64,000 nucleotides of DNA from assembly GCA_016183655.1 (NCBI GenBank), contig JACPEH010000022.1, forward strand, positions 186,001 through 250,000. The letters are read 5' to 3'. The position numbers were made by a program, and so were the translations under genes. Shown here piece after piece: positions 53,661-62,804 of this stretch. Origin of the DNA: Rhodocyclales bacterium. GTDB taxonomy: Bacteria; Pseudomonadota; Gammaproteobacteria; Burkholderiales; Rhodocyclaceae. The notes beneath the pieces were generated by a model, which was not told where the DNA came from, did no database searches, and was given only the letters and a program-made list of their open reading frames with translations. Positions within the stretch are counted from its first letter, which is position 1; each line of letters starts with the position of its first letter.

Positions 53661-55031
53661 TCAAATGCCGTAGGCGTGGCGCAGCAGCGTCATCGGGTGC
53701 TCCGGGGCGGTGCCGTCGGCGCGGGCGTGGGCGATGTGGTGGCCGGCCATCGCGCAGTCGCTGCCGTAGTGGTCGGGCTGCGCCTGGTTCACGCGGTTGA
53801 CCACCGGCTTGACGATCTTCATCGCGTATTGGTGGTACTCGGCCTTCACCGCGTAGGTGCCGTCGTGGCCGGAGCAGCGCTCGATGCTGTCGATCTCGGT
53901 GCCGGGCACCAGCGAGAGGACTTCGCGCGTCTTCGGGCCGATGTTCTGCACGCGCTGGTGGCACGGCGCGTGGTAGGCGACCTTGCCCAGCGTGTGCTTG
54001 AAGTCGGTCTTCAGCAGCCCTTCCCGGTAGCGCAGCATCAGGTATTCGAAGGGGTCGAAGAAAGCGTTCTTCACTTTCTGCACGTCCGCGTCGTCGGGGA
54101 ACAGCAGCGGGATTTCCTGGCGGAACATCAGCACGCAGGAGGGGATCAGCGCGGTCAGGTCCCAGCCGTCGTCGACCAGCTTCGCCAGCACCGGGATGTT
54201 GGCTTCCTTGGCCTTCTTCACCGATTCGAAGTCGCCCAGTTCGAGCTTGGGCATGCCGCAGCACTGCTCCTTGACCGCGAGCGTGACCGGGATGCCGTTG
54301 TGCGCGAAGACGGCGGCGAAGTCCTCGCCGGGGCCGGGTTCGTTGCGGTTCATGTAGCAGGTGGCGAACAGCGCGACCTTGCCGCGCGTGCGGCCGGCCG
54401 GCTCGCCCGGCGTGTCGGCGGGGAGTTGTCGCAGGCGCTTCCGGAGCGGCCGGGAATCGAACTCGGGCAGCCAGGCCTCGGCATGGATGCCGGCGACGCG
54501 CTGCGCGACCTGGCGCAGCGCGCCGACCTTGTTCACCGCGTTCACCGTCGGCGCCACGATCGGGATGCCGCAGAACTTGCCGACGAGGTCGGTGCTGGTG
54601 AGCAGCTTGTCGCGCAGCCTGGTCTGGCCGGTCTTGAAGTGCACCGCCTTGGCGCGCAGCATGAGGTGCGGGAAGTCGACGTTCCACTTGTGCGGCGGCA
54701 CGTAGGGGCACTTGGTCATGTAGCACAGGTCGCACAGGTAGCAGTGCTCGACAACCTTCCAGAAATCCTCCTTGGCGACGCCGTCGACCTCCATCGTCGG
54801 CGAGGCGTCGACCAGGTCGAACAGCGTCGGGAAGGAGTTGCACAGGCTGACGCAGCGGCGGCAGCCGTGGCAGATGTCGAAGACGCGCTCCATCTCGTGC
54901 AGCAGCGCGTCCTGGTCGTAGAAGCCGGGGTTCTGCCAGTCGACCGGGTGGCGGGTCGGCGCTTCGAGGTTGCCTTCGCGGGCTGCGGCGGGGGCGGGAG
55001 CGGTGGGCGCAGACATGAGCTTATCCTCCAC
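53661..55031 (-). CDS. GlpC/heterodisulfide reductase-like Fe-S protein
   Basis: 456 residues (ATG 55031; a second ATG at 55016 starts MSAPTAP). Two [4Fe-4S] clusters: CHGCRRCVSLC and CYLCDLCYMTKC. Two CCG-type cysteine-rich domains, marked by CCGMPKLELGDFES and CAMAGHH, match GlpC/HdrD subunits. The protein carries electrons from a reduced partner, probably in the cytoplasm. Its place between rubrerythrin and DUF3501 genes suggests it donates electrons to rubrerythrin for peroxide reduction. This combination occurs widely in Proteobacteria. Confidence 0.9.
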   Translation of the reverse strand: MEDKLMSAPTAPAPAAAREGNLEAPTRHPVDWQNPGFYDQDALLHEMERVFDICHGCRRCVSLCNSFPTLFDLVDASPTMEVDGVAKEDFWKVVEHCYLCDLCYMTKCPYVPPHKWNVDFPHLMLRAKAVHFKTGQTRLRDKLLTSTDLVGKFCGIPIVAPTVNAVNKVGALRQVAQRVAGIHAEAWLPEFDSRPLRKRLRQLPADTPGEPAGRTRGKVALFATCYMNRNEPGPGEDFAAVFAHNGIPVTLAVKEQCCGMPKLELGDFESVKKAKEANIPVLAKLVDDGWDLTALIPSCVLMFRQEIPLLFPDDADVQKVKNAFFDPFEYLMLRYREGLLKTDFKHTLGKVAYHAPCHQRVQNIGPKTREVLSLVPGTEIDSIERCSGHDGTYAVKAEYHQYAMKIVKPVVNRVNQAQPDHYGSDCAMAGHHIAHARADGTAPEHPMTLLRHAYGI

Positions 55032-55229
55032 ATCAATCCTCTACGGACCTGTTACTGGCGCGCGGGGTGGGCGCCGTCCATGCTTCGCCACACAGCGACT
55101 CGGCACGAACGGCCTGTTTCCGCACTGCGGCACTTCAACCCACCGTTCGCCCCCTCGACAGGCTCAGGGCAGGCCCTGAGCAGCTCGCTTCGCGAGCGTA
55201 TCGCGGCCTGTCCGGGGCGACTCCACCCC

Positions 55230-55646
55230 TCAAAGCAGTTCGTCCAGCGCCTTCGTATACCGGTTCGCGTGCGAGCGCTCGGCCTTGGCCAGCGTCTCGA
55301 ACCAGTCGGCGATCTCGTCGAAGCCTTCGGCGCGGGCGTCGCGGGCCATCCCCGGATACATGTCGGTGTATTCGTGGGTCTCGCCGGCGATGGCGCTCTT
55401 CAGGTTGGCTTCGGTCGGGCCGAAGGGCAGCCCGGTGGCCGGGTCGCCGCATTTTTCGAGGTATTCGAGGTGGCCGTGGGCGTGGCCGGTCTCGCCTTCG
55501 GCGGTGGAGCGGAACAGCGCGGCGACGTCCGGGCGGCCCTCGACGTCGGCCTTGTTGGCGAAGTAGAGGTAGCGGCGGTTGGCCTGCGATTCGCCGGCGA
55601 ATGCATTTTTCAGATGCGTCTCGGTCTTGGATCCTTTCAGTTGCAT
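55230..55646 (-). CDS. Rubrerythrin (diiron domain only)
   Basis: 138 residues; AGGAGG-type ribosome site directly upstream. Ferritin-like helices with ligands in [43 protein letters not shown] and AERSHANRY. The C-terminal rubredoxin domain of classical rubrerythrin is absent, so it depends on an external electron donor, perhaps the GlpC-like protein encoded next. Reduces peroxide in micro-oxic cells. A 200-bp gap containing a CTGAGC-type inverted repeat separates it from the next gene. Confidence 0.92.
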   Translation of the reverse strand: MQLKGSKTETHLKNAFAGESQANRRYLYFANKADVEGRPDVAALFRSTAEGETGHAHGHLEYLEKCGDPATGLPFGPTEANLKSAIAGETHEYTDMYPGMARDARAEGFDEIADWFETLAKAERSHANRYTKALDELL

Positions 55647-55871
55647 ATGAGCCTCCTGTGATCAATCAGACATGGAGCATGAGCAAGGCCCGCCGCGGCT
55701 GCGGCGGAGAGCCCTGACGTATCCAACATAGACCCGGGGCAAGGTGTTGCATAATTGATTTTGGCTAAGCGCTGGATAGTCGATGGCTATCGCGCCCGCA
55801 GCGCGCTGCGACGCCGACATATCACGATCCCGTCACCCCCCGGACCCGACGACACAGGAACGCTGAAGACC

Positions 55872-57029
55872 ATGAACACCGCCACCGAAACCGCCGCTCC
55901 CCCTCCCCCGCCCGCCCGCAAACGCCGCTGGCTGCTGTGGATGCTGGTTGCGCCGGCCCTGCTGGTGGTGGCCGCCGTCGTCGGCCTGCGGCTGGCGACG
56001 GACAAGCTGAAGACGACGATCGAGGCGGCGCTCGGCCCGAACAGCGAGGTGGCGAGCATCGAGGCCGGCTTCTCGTCGATCGCCATCAACGGCATCCGCA
56101 TCCGCGCCGGCAAGGAGTGGCCGGCGGCCGACGAGCTGTCGGCAAAGCGGGTGGTGATCCGCCCGGACTGGGACGCGCTGCTCTCGCGCAATATCCGCAT
56201 CGCCGCGATCGAGGTCGAGGACGGCTACGTCTCGATGCTGCGCCGCAAGGACGGCAGGCTGCTGCTGCTGCCGTCGCTGCTGGCCAGGGACAAGGAAAGG
56301 GACAAAGAGAAGGCGAAGTCCGGCGCCGACGAGGCGCTGCCCGAGATCACCATCGGCGGCGTGTCGCTGAGCAACGCCGCGGTCGATTTCTTCGACGCCT
56401 CGGTACGCCAGCCGGCGCACAAGCTGCGCCTGGAGCAGACGGCGATCCGCCTCGGCCAGCTGCGCCTGCCCGCGCTCACCGGGCGCACCGCGATCGAGCT
56501 CGACGGCGTGGTCAAGGGCGTGCGGCGCGACGGCAAGGTGTCGCTGAAGGGCTGGGCGGAGATCGCCAGCAAGGATTCGGAGATGCAGGCGAAGCTCGCC
56601 GCGGTGGACCTGGTGGCCTTCCAGCCCTACCTGATCAAGGCCGCCGAAACCGGCGTGAAGAAGGGGTCGCTCGACCTCGACCTGAAGTCGACGGTGAAGA
56701 AGAACCGCCTGCACGCGCCGGGCAAGGTGGTGCTCTCCGGGCTGGAGCTGACCAGCGGCAAGACCTTCATGGGCATGCCGCGCGACACCGTGGTCAAGGT
56801 GCTGAAGGACAAGGACGGCCGCATCGTCGCCGAGTTCTCGCTCGACGGCGACATCGACGACCCGAAGTTCTCGCTGAACGAGAAGTTCATGTCGCAGGTC
56901 GGCATCGCCTCCGCCAACGTCCTCGGCATCAGCCTGGAAGGCCTGGCCAGCGGCATCGGCAGCGTCGGCAGCAGCGCCGTCGAAGGCATCGGCAGCGCGG
57001 TGGGCAAGCTGTTCGGCGACAAGAAGTAG
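55872..57029 (+). CDS. DUF748/AsmA-like envelope protein
   Basis: 385 residues from ATG 55872. Proline-rich N-terminus, then one membrane anchor (WLLWMLVAPALLVVAAVVGLRLA), then a DUF748/AsmA-like beta-rich body: LKTTIEAALGPNSEVASIEAGFSSIAINGIRIRAG and VEDGYVSMLRRKDGRLLLLPSLL, with a charged insert DKERDKEKAKSGADE. The Gly/Ser-rich C-terminus SGIGSVGSSAVEGIGSAVGKLFG is likely membrane-facing. Probably takes part in envelope lipid homeostasis. No partner gene adjacent. Confidence 0.83.
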   Translation: MNTATETAAPPPPPARKRRWLLWMLVAPALLVVAAVVGLRLATDKLKTTIEAALGPNSEVASIEAGFSSIAINGIRIRAGKEWPAADELSAKRVVIRPDWDALLSRNIRIAAIEVEDGYVSMLRRKDGRLLLLPSLLARDKERDKEKAKSGADEALPEITIGGVSLSNAAVDFFDASVRQPAHKLRLEQTAIRLGQLRLPALTGRTAIELDGVVKGVRRDGKVSLKGWAEIASKDSEMQAKLAAVDLVAFQPYLIKAAETGVKKGSLDLDLKSTVKKNRLHAPGKVVLSGLELTSGKTFMGMPRDTVVKVLKDKDGRIVAEFSLDGDIDDPKFSLNEKFMSQVGIASANVLGISLEGLASGIGSVGSSAVEGIGSAVGKLFGDKK

Positions 57030-57039
57030 CACGGCGCTG

Positions 57040-57330
57040 CCGGAACAACCGGCCATTCCGGGCGCGTCCCGGAATCCACACGAGCCTCGAAGCAGCACCG
57101 GTGGGCCATTCCTGGACTCCGGCTTTCGCCGGAGTGACGGGGGCGGGGTTTGGGGACGATGGGCGGCGGCGGTGGCGGTGGCTTTGATGGCTGCGCCCCG
57201 ACGCCACCCCCAGCCACCCCCAGCCACCCCCAGCCTCCGCAACGCCGCCGAAACACCGCGTCATTCCGGGCTTGACCCGGAATCCATACGCGCCTAGAAC
57301 CTGCCCCGACGCCCCCTGGACTTCGGCCTT
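57040..57330. repeat. Composite REP-like cluster, inverted relative to the 52.9-kb copy
   Basis: Holds ATTCCGGGCGCGTCCCGGAAT, then the spacer with CGAGCCTCGAAGCAGCACCGGTGGGCC, a type B hairpin (57116-57135), the GGCTTTGATGGCTGCGCCCC module (near 57180), and an inverted type A palindrome (57263-57283). The 400-bp gap between the DUF748 gene and the convergent chemoreceptor gene holds nothing else. The CGGGCGCAGCATCGCCGCGCCCG hairpin near 57385 may be a terminator for either gene. Confidence 0.8.
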
Positions 57331-57429
57331 CCCGGAGTGACGGGTCGGCCGTTGCCTGCCCGACAAGCAATCCCGGAATGAAAACGGGCGCAGCATCGCC
57401 GCGCCCGTTTTGCCCGCTGCCCTCGCCAA

Positions 57430-59067
57430 TCAGCAGCGGAAGCGGCCGACCAGGCGGTTGAGTTCGCCGGCGAGGCTTTCCAGTTCGCTGGCGGTGCCGG
57501 CGGTGGCGTTCATCGCGGCACTGGTTTCCTCGACCATCTGCGCGATCTGCTCGACCTGCTGCGCGATGCTGTTGCTGGCGATGCTCTGCTCCTTGGTCGA
57601 GTCGGCCACCTCGCGGATGCGGGTGAGCGTCTGCGAGGCGCCCTCGCGGATGTCGCGCAACGACTTGGCCGCGCCCTCGGCCAGATGCACGCCCGCTTCG
57701 ACCTGCGGCAGCGCCGCGTCCATCACGCCGACCACCGATTCGGTGTCGTTCTGGATGCCGCTGATCATTTGCTCGATCTCGACGGTGGCGGCCGAGGTGC
57801 GCTCGGCGAGCTTCCTGACTTCGTCGGCGACGACGGCAAAGCCGCGCCCCTGCTCGCCGGCGCGCGCCGCTTCGATCGCGGCGTTCAAGGCGAGCAGGTT
57901 GGTCTGGCCGGCGATCTCCTTGATCACCTGCGCGATCGACGAGACCTGGTCGGCGCGCTGGTCGAGCTCGCGGATCTTCTGCGAGGCTTCGGTGACCGAG
58001 GTGGCGATCTTGTTGATCTCGGCGGTCGCCGTCAGCACCTGCTGCTCGCCCTCCGCCGCCTCGTTCGCCGCCAGCTCGGAGGCGCGCTCGGTTTCGACGG
58101 CGGTGTCCGAGATGTGGTTGATGCTCACCGTCATCTCTTCGATCGCCGCGGCCATCGCCGAGGTGGCGTCGGCCTGCTGCTGCGAGGCCTGGGCGACTTC
58201 CTTGGCGGCGGTGTTGATGCGCTCGGCGTCCTTGATCAGCCGGTTCGAACCGGAGTGGATCTCGGTGACCATGCTGCGCAGCGACACCAGCATCTCGCCG
58301 AAGGAGGCGAGCATGCTGCCCTTGGCCGCCTGCTTGACGTCGACGGTGAGGTCACCGGCGGCGGCCCGCGCCATCAGGTCGATCGCCTCGCCCGGCTCGC
58401 CGCCGACCTGGCCGAGCACGCTCCTGGCGACGACGAAGCCGACGCCGCCGATCAGCAGCAGCGCGACCGCGGCGACGGCGAGGTCGCTCAGCACGCGCGT
58501 GCGGAACGCGGTGTCGAGGTCGTCCATGTAGAGGCCGGTGCCGACCAGCCAGCCCCAGGGCTGGAAGTGCATCACGTATTGCAGCTTGGGCAGCGGCTCC
58601 TTGCCGCCGGGGCGCGGGAAGGCGGTGTCGACATAGGCGCCGCGCTGGCTCTGCACGGCGGCGATGATGTCCTTGATCGTGTAACGCCCCTGGCCGTCCT
58701 TGATCTTCTCCAGCATGTTCTGGCCGACCATCTCGGCCTTCGGGTGCACCACGCTGACCCCCTCCATGGTCCACACGTAGAGGTATTCGGTCTTGCTGTC
58801 GGCGCCGCCGTACCTGGCCACCTTCACCGCCTCCGCCGCGAGGCGCTGCGCCTCTTCCTTCGGCAGCTTGCCGGCGGCTTCCAGCGACTGGTAATGCGCG
58901 ATGATGTTGTAGCCGGCCTCGACCATCGACTTGATCACTTCCTTGCGCCCCTCGGTCAGGTCGCGCTTCGCGGCCAACGCCGAGAAGACGGTGATAACCG
59001 CCATCCCCGCCAGTGCCGCCAGCACCAGCAGAATGATCTTGCTGCGCAGTTTCATATTCCCCAGCAT
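57430..59067 (-). CDS. Methyl-accepting chemotaxis protein with sCache-type sensor
   Basis: 545 residues from ATG 59067 (CAGGAGCGAGAC ribosome site). First membrane helix [21 protein letters not shown]; periplasmic sCache_2 domain ([23 protein letters not shown]..., [45 protein letters not shown]); second helix [22 protein letters not shown]-like segment; and a full signalling domain with the hairpin tip [41 protein letters not shown]. Senses a small molecule, often an organic acid or similar for this Cache type, and controls CheA. No MCP-specific pentapeptide for CheR is visible at the end. Confidence 0.93.
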   Translation of the reverse strand: MLGNMKLRSKIILLVLAALAGMAVITVFSALAAKRDLTEGRKEVIKSMVEAGYNIIAHYQSLEAAGKLPKEEAQRLAAEAVKVARYGGADSKTEYLYVWTMEGVSVVHPKAEMVGQNMLEKIKDGQGRYTIKDIIAAVQSQRGAYVDTAFPRPGGKEPLPKLQYVMHFQPWGWLVGTGLYMDDLDTAFRTRVLSDLAVAAVALLLIGGVGFVVARSVLGQVGGEPGEAIDLMARAAAGDLTVDVKQAAKGSMLASFGEMLVSLRSMVTEIHSGSNRLIKDAERINTAAKEVAQASQQQADATSAMAAAIEEMTVSINHISDTAVETERASELAANEAAEGEQQVLTATAEINKIATSVTEASQKIRELDQRADQVSSIAQVIKEIAGQTNLLALNAAIEAARAGEQGRGFAVVADEVRKLAERTSAATVEIEQMISGIQNDTESVVGVMDAALPQVEAGVHLAEGAAKSLRDIREGASQTLTRIREVADSTKEQSIASNSIAQQVEQIAQMVEETSAAMNATAGTASELESLAGELNRLVGRFRC

Positions 59068-59192
59068 GTCTCGCTCCTGTATCTTGCCGGGTTGTTCTGA
59101 CTGCACTCCCGGCTCATTTGTAATGTAATCGGATTTTCAGGCTACCTCTTTTCCCGGATGACGAAAACCCTTTCCCTTCCCTGCAATCGACC

Positions 59193-59960
59193 ATGACTGA
59201 CGACAGCCCCGACCACAGCATCGACATCAGCGAAGAAGACGGTGTCCGCTACCTGCACTTCGGCTCGGAGTGGATCCAGGGGGCGATGCGCATCCGCCGG
59301 CCGTGGGCGCTGGAGCTGGACTACACGCGGGAGATGATGGCCGGCCTGCTGCTGCGCGCGGCGCCGTGGCCGAAAAGCGCGCTGCTGATCGGCCTCGGCG
59401 CCGGGTCGCTGGCCAAGTTCATCTGGCGCCACCTGCCGCAGACGAAGGCCACGGTGGTCGAGATCAACCCGCGCATGCCGTTCGCCGCGCGCCAGTTCTT
59501 CAAGCTGCCGGACGAGGACGAGCGCCTGCAGATCCGCATCGGCGACGGCGCCGAACTGATCGCCCGCGACCGCCGGCGCTACGACCTGATCCTGGTCGAC
59601 GGCTTCGACCACAACGCCCGCGTCGGTGCCCTCGACAGCCTGCCCTTCTACCAGCACTGCCGCGAACGGCTGAGCAAGGAGGGGCTGTTCGCCACCAACC
59701 TGTTCGGCGACCGGCGCGGCTTCCGCGCCAGCGTCGAGCGCGTGCGCGAGGGCTTCGCCGGGCGCGCGCTGGTCCTGCCCGCCTGCGCCGGCGGCAACAG
59801 CATCGCGCTGGCCGCCGCCGGCGAGCCGCTGGCCGTGCCGCTCGCCGAACTGCGTCTGCGCGCGGCGACCGTGAAGCGCGAGACCGGCCTCGACCTGAAG
59901 CCGACCTTGAGCCGGATGCAGCTGGCGGCAGCGATGCCGGACGGGGTGCTGCAGCTCTGA
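59193..59960 (+). CDS. Spermidine synthase-like methyltransferase-fold protein
   Basis: 255 residues. The SpeE-like core begins SIDISEEDGVRYLHFGSEWIQGAMRI and has the cofactor loop LLIGLGAGSLAKF and YDLILVDGFDHNARVGALDS. It lacks the N-terminal beta-domain of full polyamine aminopropyltransferases and the SpeD partner is absent. It belongs to a 'spermine/spermidine synthase-like' family of uncertain substrate common in betaproteobacteria. It is divergent from the chemoreceptor gene (126 bp apart). Confidence 0.82.
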   Translation: MTDDSPDHSIDISEEDGVRYLHFGSEWIQGAMRIRRPWALELDYTREMMAGLLLRAAPWPKSALLIGLGAGSLAKFIWRHLPQTKATVVEINPRMPFAARQFFKLPDEDERLQIRIGDGAELIARDRRRYDLILVDGFDHNARVGALDSLPFYQHCRERLSKEGLFATNLFGDRRGFRASVERVREGFAGRALVLPACAGGNSIALAAAGEPLAVPLAELRLRAATVKRETGLDLKPTLSRMQLAAAMPDGVLQL

Positions 59961-60222
59961 GCGGCGCCGGCACACTGTCGGCAAACGGCGACACGCGGCG
60001 AAAACAGCGCATGGCATGCTGCAAAGAAGATGGAAATTTTTTATCCCACGGCCGCCAGCCTTGCCTTTTACCGTCGGTGGACTAGCCTTTCCTGAGTACC
60101 GCACCGACAAGCCCCGGAACGTGACCGGAGCATCCCAAAAAGCGGGCATCGAAGATTCTGCCATGCCGCAGTAGCTAAGACGGGAGGAACCCGCTGGCGG
60201 CATGCCTGACCGGAGACTGCCA

Positions 60223-60495
60223 ATGCTTTGCCTAGAAGATTGCCTGGATTTCTGCGAACTCGACCAGGATGAAGTTGAAGCCATCGCCGAGCACGAACAT
60301 GTGCCGACCATCGTGGCTGCCGAAATGGGTTATGAACTGCTGAAGAGCGATGCAGGTGTGGCGCGGCTGCACCTGATGATCCTCGACGATATCGAAATTG
60401 CGCTGAAGCACGGTCGCGTCGACCATGCGAACGAGCTGGTGTGCACCTACCAGCACTTCCAGCGCAGCCACCCCTTGCAAACCTCCTCCCTCTGA
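60223..60495 (+). CDS. Small conserved hypothetical protein
   Basis: 90 residues from ATG 60223; CGGAG lies 7 nt before it and an upstream ATG (60202) has poor spacing. Begins MLCLEDCLDFCELDQDEVEA and continues IAEHEHVPTIVAAEMGYELL, ending RVDHANELVCTYQHFQRSHP. Short acidic helices; CxxxCxxxxC at the N-terminus could bind metal. It recalls a small protein family found in related betaproteobacteria but no function is known to me. Strong terminator downstream. Confidence 0.72.
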   Translation: MLCLEDCLDFCELDQDEVEAIAEHEHVPTIVAAEMGYELLKSDAGVARLHLMILDDIEIALKHGRVDHANELVCTYQHFQRSHPLQTSSL

Positions 60496-60518
60496 GGAAC
60501 TGCGCCGGCCCCAAGCCG

Positions 60519-60567
60519 GCCGGGCTCCCGGTGGCCGCCCCTTCGGCCTCGGGAGCCCTCTTTGTTT
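60519..60567 (+). terminator. Rho-independent terminator after the small hypothetical gene
   Basis: GGGCTCCCG/CGGGAGCCC (60522-60530 and 60550-60558) enclosing a GGCCGCCCCTTCGGCC sub-hairpin, followed by TCTTTGTTTG. Confidence 0.8.
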
Positions 60568-60639
60568 GCGGCGCTTTTTTTGGCCCTGATTCCCTCCCGC
60601 CGGGAAGCGGGAAGTCACGGCGAGCCGTCCCGAACCCAA

Positions 60640-60850
60640 CCCCGTCATTCCGGGCGCGCCCTGGAATCCATGCGAGCCTCGAATCAGCTCCGGCGGGCCA
60701 TCCCTGGACTCCGGCTTTCGCCGGAGTGACGGGGGGCGGTGGCCGTGACGGAGGCTTTGATGGCTGCGCCCCGACGACAATCCCTCCTCCCCCACCGAAA
60801 CCCCCGTCATTCCGGGCTTGACCCGGAATCCAGACGGCGGACTCGTACGA
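60640..60850. repeat. Composite REP-like cluster, third copy
   Basis: Carries the ATTCCGGGCGCGCCCTGGAAT palindrome, the GCGAGCCTCGAATCAGCTCCGGCGGGCC spacer, a type B hairpin (60708-60727), the GGCTTTGATGGCTGCGCCCC module (60750-60770) and an inverted type A palindrome (60809-60829). Module order matches the 57-kb copy and is reversed relative to the 52.9-kb copy. The remaining ~150 bp to the nitrate operon end show no gene. Confidence 0.85.
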
Positions 60851-61013
60851 CGGAGAGTCGGATCGTGCGCTTGCGGGTTTTCCCCTGTCTAGGTTCCCCC
60901 ATTCCCCTCAGTTGAATCCCGCCGCGCCCCGTTCGTGATGAGTAGCCTGGCAAAGCAGGGCCTATCGCACCATGAACGGCCGCCCGGAGGTCGAAGGCCA
61001 AGCGGCAACGGGC

Positions 61014-61814
61014 CTACGCCGCCAGCTTCTCGTCGTGCGCCTGCTTCTCGTAGAGGAAGGAGAGGACCGCCGCGCGGCACGCGATGTAGCGCGGGTCGTG
61101 CGCCAGTTCGAGGCGGTTGCGCGGGCGATCGAGCTCGACCTTGAGCACCTCGCCGATGGTCGCCGCCGGGCCGTTGGTCATCATCACGATGCGGTCAGAG
61201 AGCAGCACCGCCTCGTCGACGTCGTGCGTGACCATGACCACGGTGGCCTTGGTGGCGACGCAGATCTTCATCAGTTCGTCCTGCAGCTTGGCGCGGGTCA
61301 GCGCGTCGAGCGCGCCGAAGGGCTCGTCCATCAGCAGCACCTTCGGCTGCATGGAGAGGGCGCGGGCGATGCCGACGCGCTGCTTCATGCCGCCGGAGAT
61401 CTCGTGCGGATACTTCTGCTCGGCGTGCGTCAGACCGACCAGCGCCAGCGCCTCGTGCGTGCGCGCCTTCAGTTTCGGCTTGCCCTCCTTCGCCGCGAAC
61501 ACCCGCTCGACGGCGAGATAGACGTTCTCGAAGCAGGTCAGCCACGGCAGCAGCGAGTGGTTCTGGAAGACCACCGCACGCTCCGGGCCGGGGCCGCCGA
61601 TCTCGCGGCCGTCGCAGATGAGCACGCCGTCGGTGGGCCGGGTCAGCCCGGCGATCAGGTTCAGCAGCGTGGACTTGCCGCAGCCGGAGTGCCCGATCAG
61701 GGCGATGAACTCGCCCTTCTCGATGGTCAGGTCGACGTTCTGCAGCGCGACGAACGGGCCTTTCTTGGTGTCGAAGGACATGCCGACACCCTCGATCTGT
61801 ACGAACTTTTTCAT
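61014..61814 (-). CDS. Nitrate/nitrite ABC transporter ATPase (NrtD/TauB family)
   Basis: 266 residues from ATG 61814. Complete ABC cassette: Walker A LIGHSGCGKSTLLNL, Q-loop VVFQNHSLLPWLT, signature HEISGGMKQRVGIARAL, Walker B VLLMDEPFGALDAL and the H-loop MVTHDVDEAVLLSDRI. The SFDTKKGPFVALQNVDLTIEKGEF opening and NHSLLPWLTCFENV are typical of nitrate/bicarbonate-type (NrtC/NrtD, CmpD) importers. It powers uptake with the permease and binding protein encoded upstream on the same strand. No substrate-binding domain is fused, so it is NrtD-like rather than NrtC-like. Confidence 0.92.
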   Translation of the reverse strand: MKKFVQIEGVGMSFDTKKGPFVALQNVDLTIEKGEFIALIGHSGCGKSTLLNLIAGLTRPTDGVLICDGREIGGPGPERAVVFQNHSLLPWLTCFENVYLAVERVFAAKEGKPKLKARTHEALALVGLTHAEQKYPHEISGGMKQRVGIARALSMQPKVLLMDEPFGALDALTRAKLQDELMKICVATKATVVMVTHDVDEAVLLSDRIVMMTNGPAATIGEVLKVELDRPRNRLELAHDPRYIACRAAVLSFLYEKQAHDEKLAA

Positions 61815-61837
61815 GGTCTGGCTCCTTGGATCTGTCT

Positions 61838-62791
61838 TCACTCGTAGCTGAAGCGCCTGGCGATCGCGATCAGCATCTGCTCCAGCAAGAGGCCGACGAT
61901 GCCGATGACGAAGATGGCGATGATGATGTGCTCGACCTTGAGGTTGTTCCACTCGTCCCACACCCAGAAGCCGATGCCGACGCCGCCGGTGAGCATTTCG
62001 GCGGCGACGATCACCAGCCAAGCGGTGCCGATGGAGAGGCGGATGCCGGTGAGCATGTAGGGCAGCACCGCCGGGAACAGGATCCGGGTGAAGATCTTCC
62101 ACTCGGAGAGGTTCAGCACGCGGGCGACGTTCATGTAGTCGGAAGGCACGCGCATCACGCCCTGGGCGGTGTTCATGATCATCGGCCAGATCGAGCAGAT
62201 GAAGATGGTCCAGGTCGCCGCCGGGTCGGCCTTCTTGAACACCAGCAGGCCGATCGGCAGCCAGGCCAGCGGCGACACCGGACGCAACAGGCTGATGATC
62301 GGGTTGACCATGCTGGAGAGCGTGGCGAAGCGGCCGAGCATGAAGCCGAGCGGGATGCCGATCGCCGCCGCAATGCCGAAGCCGATGGCGACGCGCTGCA
62401 GCGAGGAGAGCACGTTCCAGCCGATACCCTGGTCGTTCGGCCCGTTCGAGTAGAACGGGTCGGCGAACAGCGTCACTGCCGCCCGCCAGGTCTGTACCGG
62501 GCCGGGCAGGCTGCCGCCGGCCGAGAGCGTGGCCAGGTACCAGATGCCGACCAGCACCGCCAGGCCGATCAGCGGCGGCAGCGCGGCGCGCGCGGCGCCC
62601 TTGAGCAGTTCGCCGGCGCGGCCGGGCTGCTTCGGCGACGGCGCACTGCCTTCGTTGGCGGCGGCCGGCACGCCCGGCGCGGCGGCCTTCACGACAGCGG
62701 TCTCGGCAACCGGTTCGCTGCGCGCCACGGACGGCGCCGCTTCCCCGGCAGCCGCCAGTGCGGCTGCCTTATCGAACGTCATTGCAGTCAT
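61838..62791 (-). CDS. nrtB: Nitrate ABC transporter permease (NrtB family)
   Basis: 317 residues from ATG 62791. Ala/Pro-rich 60-residue N-terminus, then about six membrane helices with the conserved permease (EAA) loop GVMRVPSDYMNVARVLNLSEWKIFTRILFPAVLPYMLTGIRLSIGTAW. The sequence AAEMLTGGVGIGFWVWDEWNNLKVEHIIIAIFVIGIVG is characteristic of NrtB/CmpB. Forms the membrane channel for nitrate or nitrite (less likely bicarbonate or cyanate). 13 bp after the NrtA gene. Confidence 0.92.
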   Translation of the reverse strand: MTAMTFDKAAALAAAGEAAPSVARSEPVAETAVVKAAAPGVPAAANEGSAPSPKQPGRAGELLKGAARAALPPLIGLAVLVGIWYLATLSAGGSLPGPVQTWRAAVTLFADPFYSNGPNDQGIGWNVLSSLQRVAIGFGIAAAIGIPLGFMLGRFATLSSMVNPIISLLRPVSPLAWLPIGLLVFKKADPAATWTIFICSIWPMIMNTAQGVMRVPSDYMNVARVLNLSEWKIFTRILFPAVLPYMLTGIRLSIGTAWLVIVAAEMLTGGVGIGFWVWDEWNNLKVEHIIIAIFVIGIVGLLLEQMLIAIARRFSYE

Positions 62792-62804
62792 GATGACTCC
62801 TTTC

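Noticed and set aside
60070..60222. Cyclic-di-GMP or other riboswitch upstream of the small hypothetical gene
   Set aside because: The region has GC-rich short repeats, but none of the conserved GEMM core sequences or other riboswitch signatures that I can recognise.
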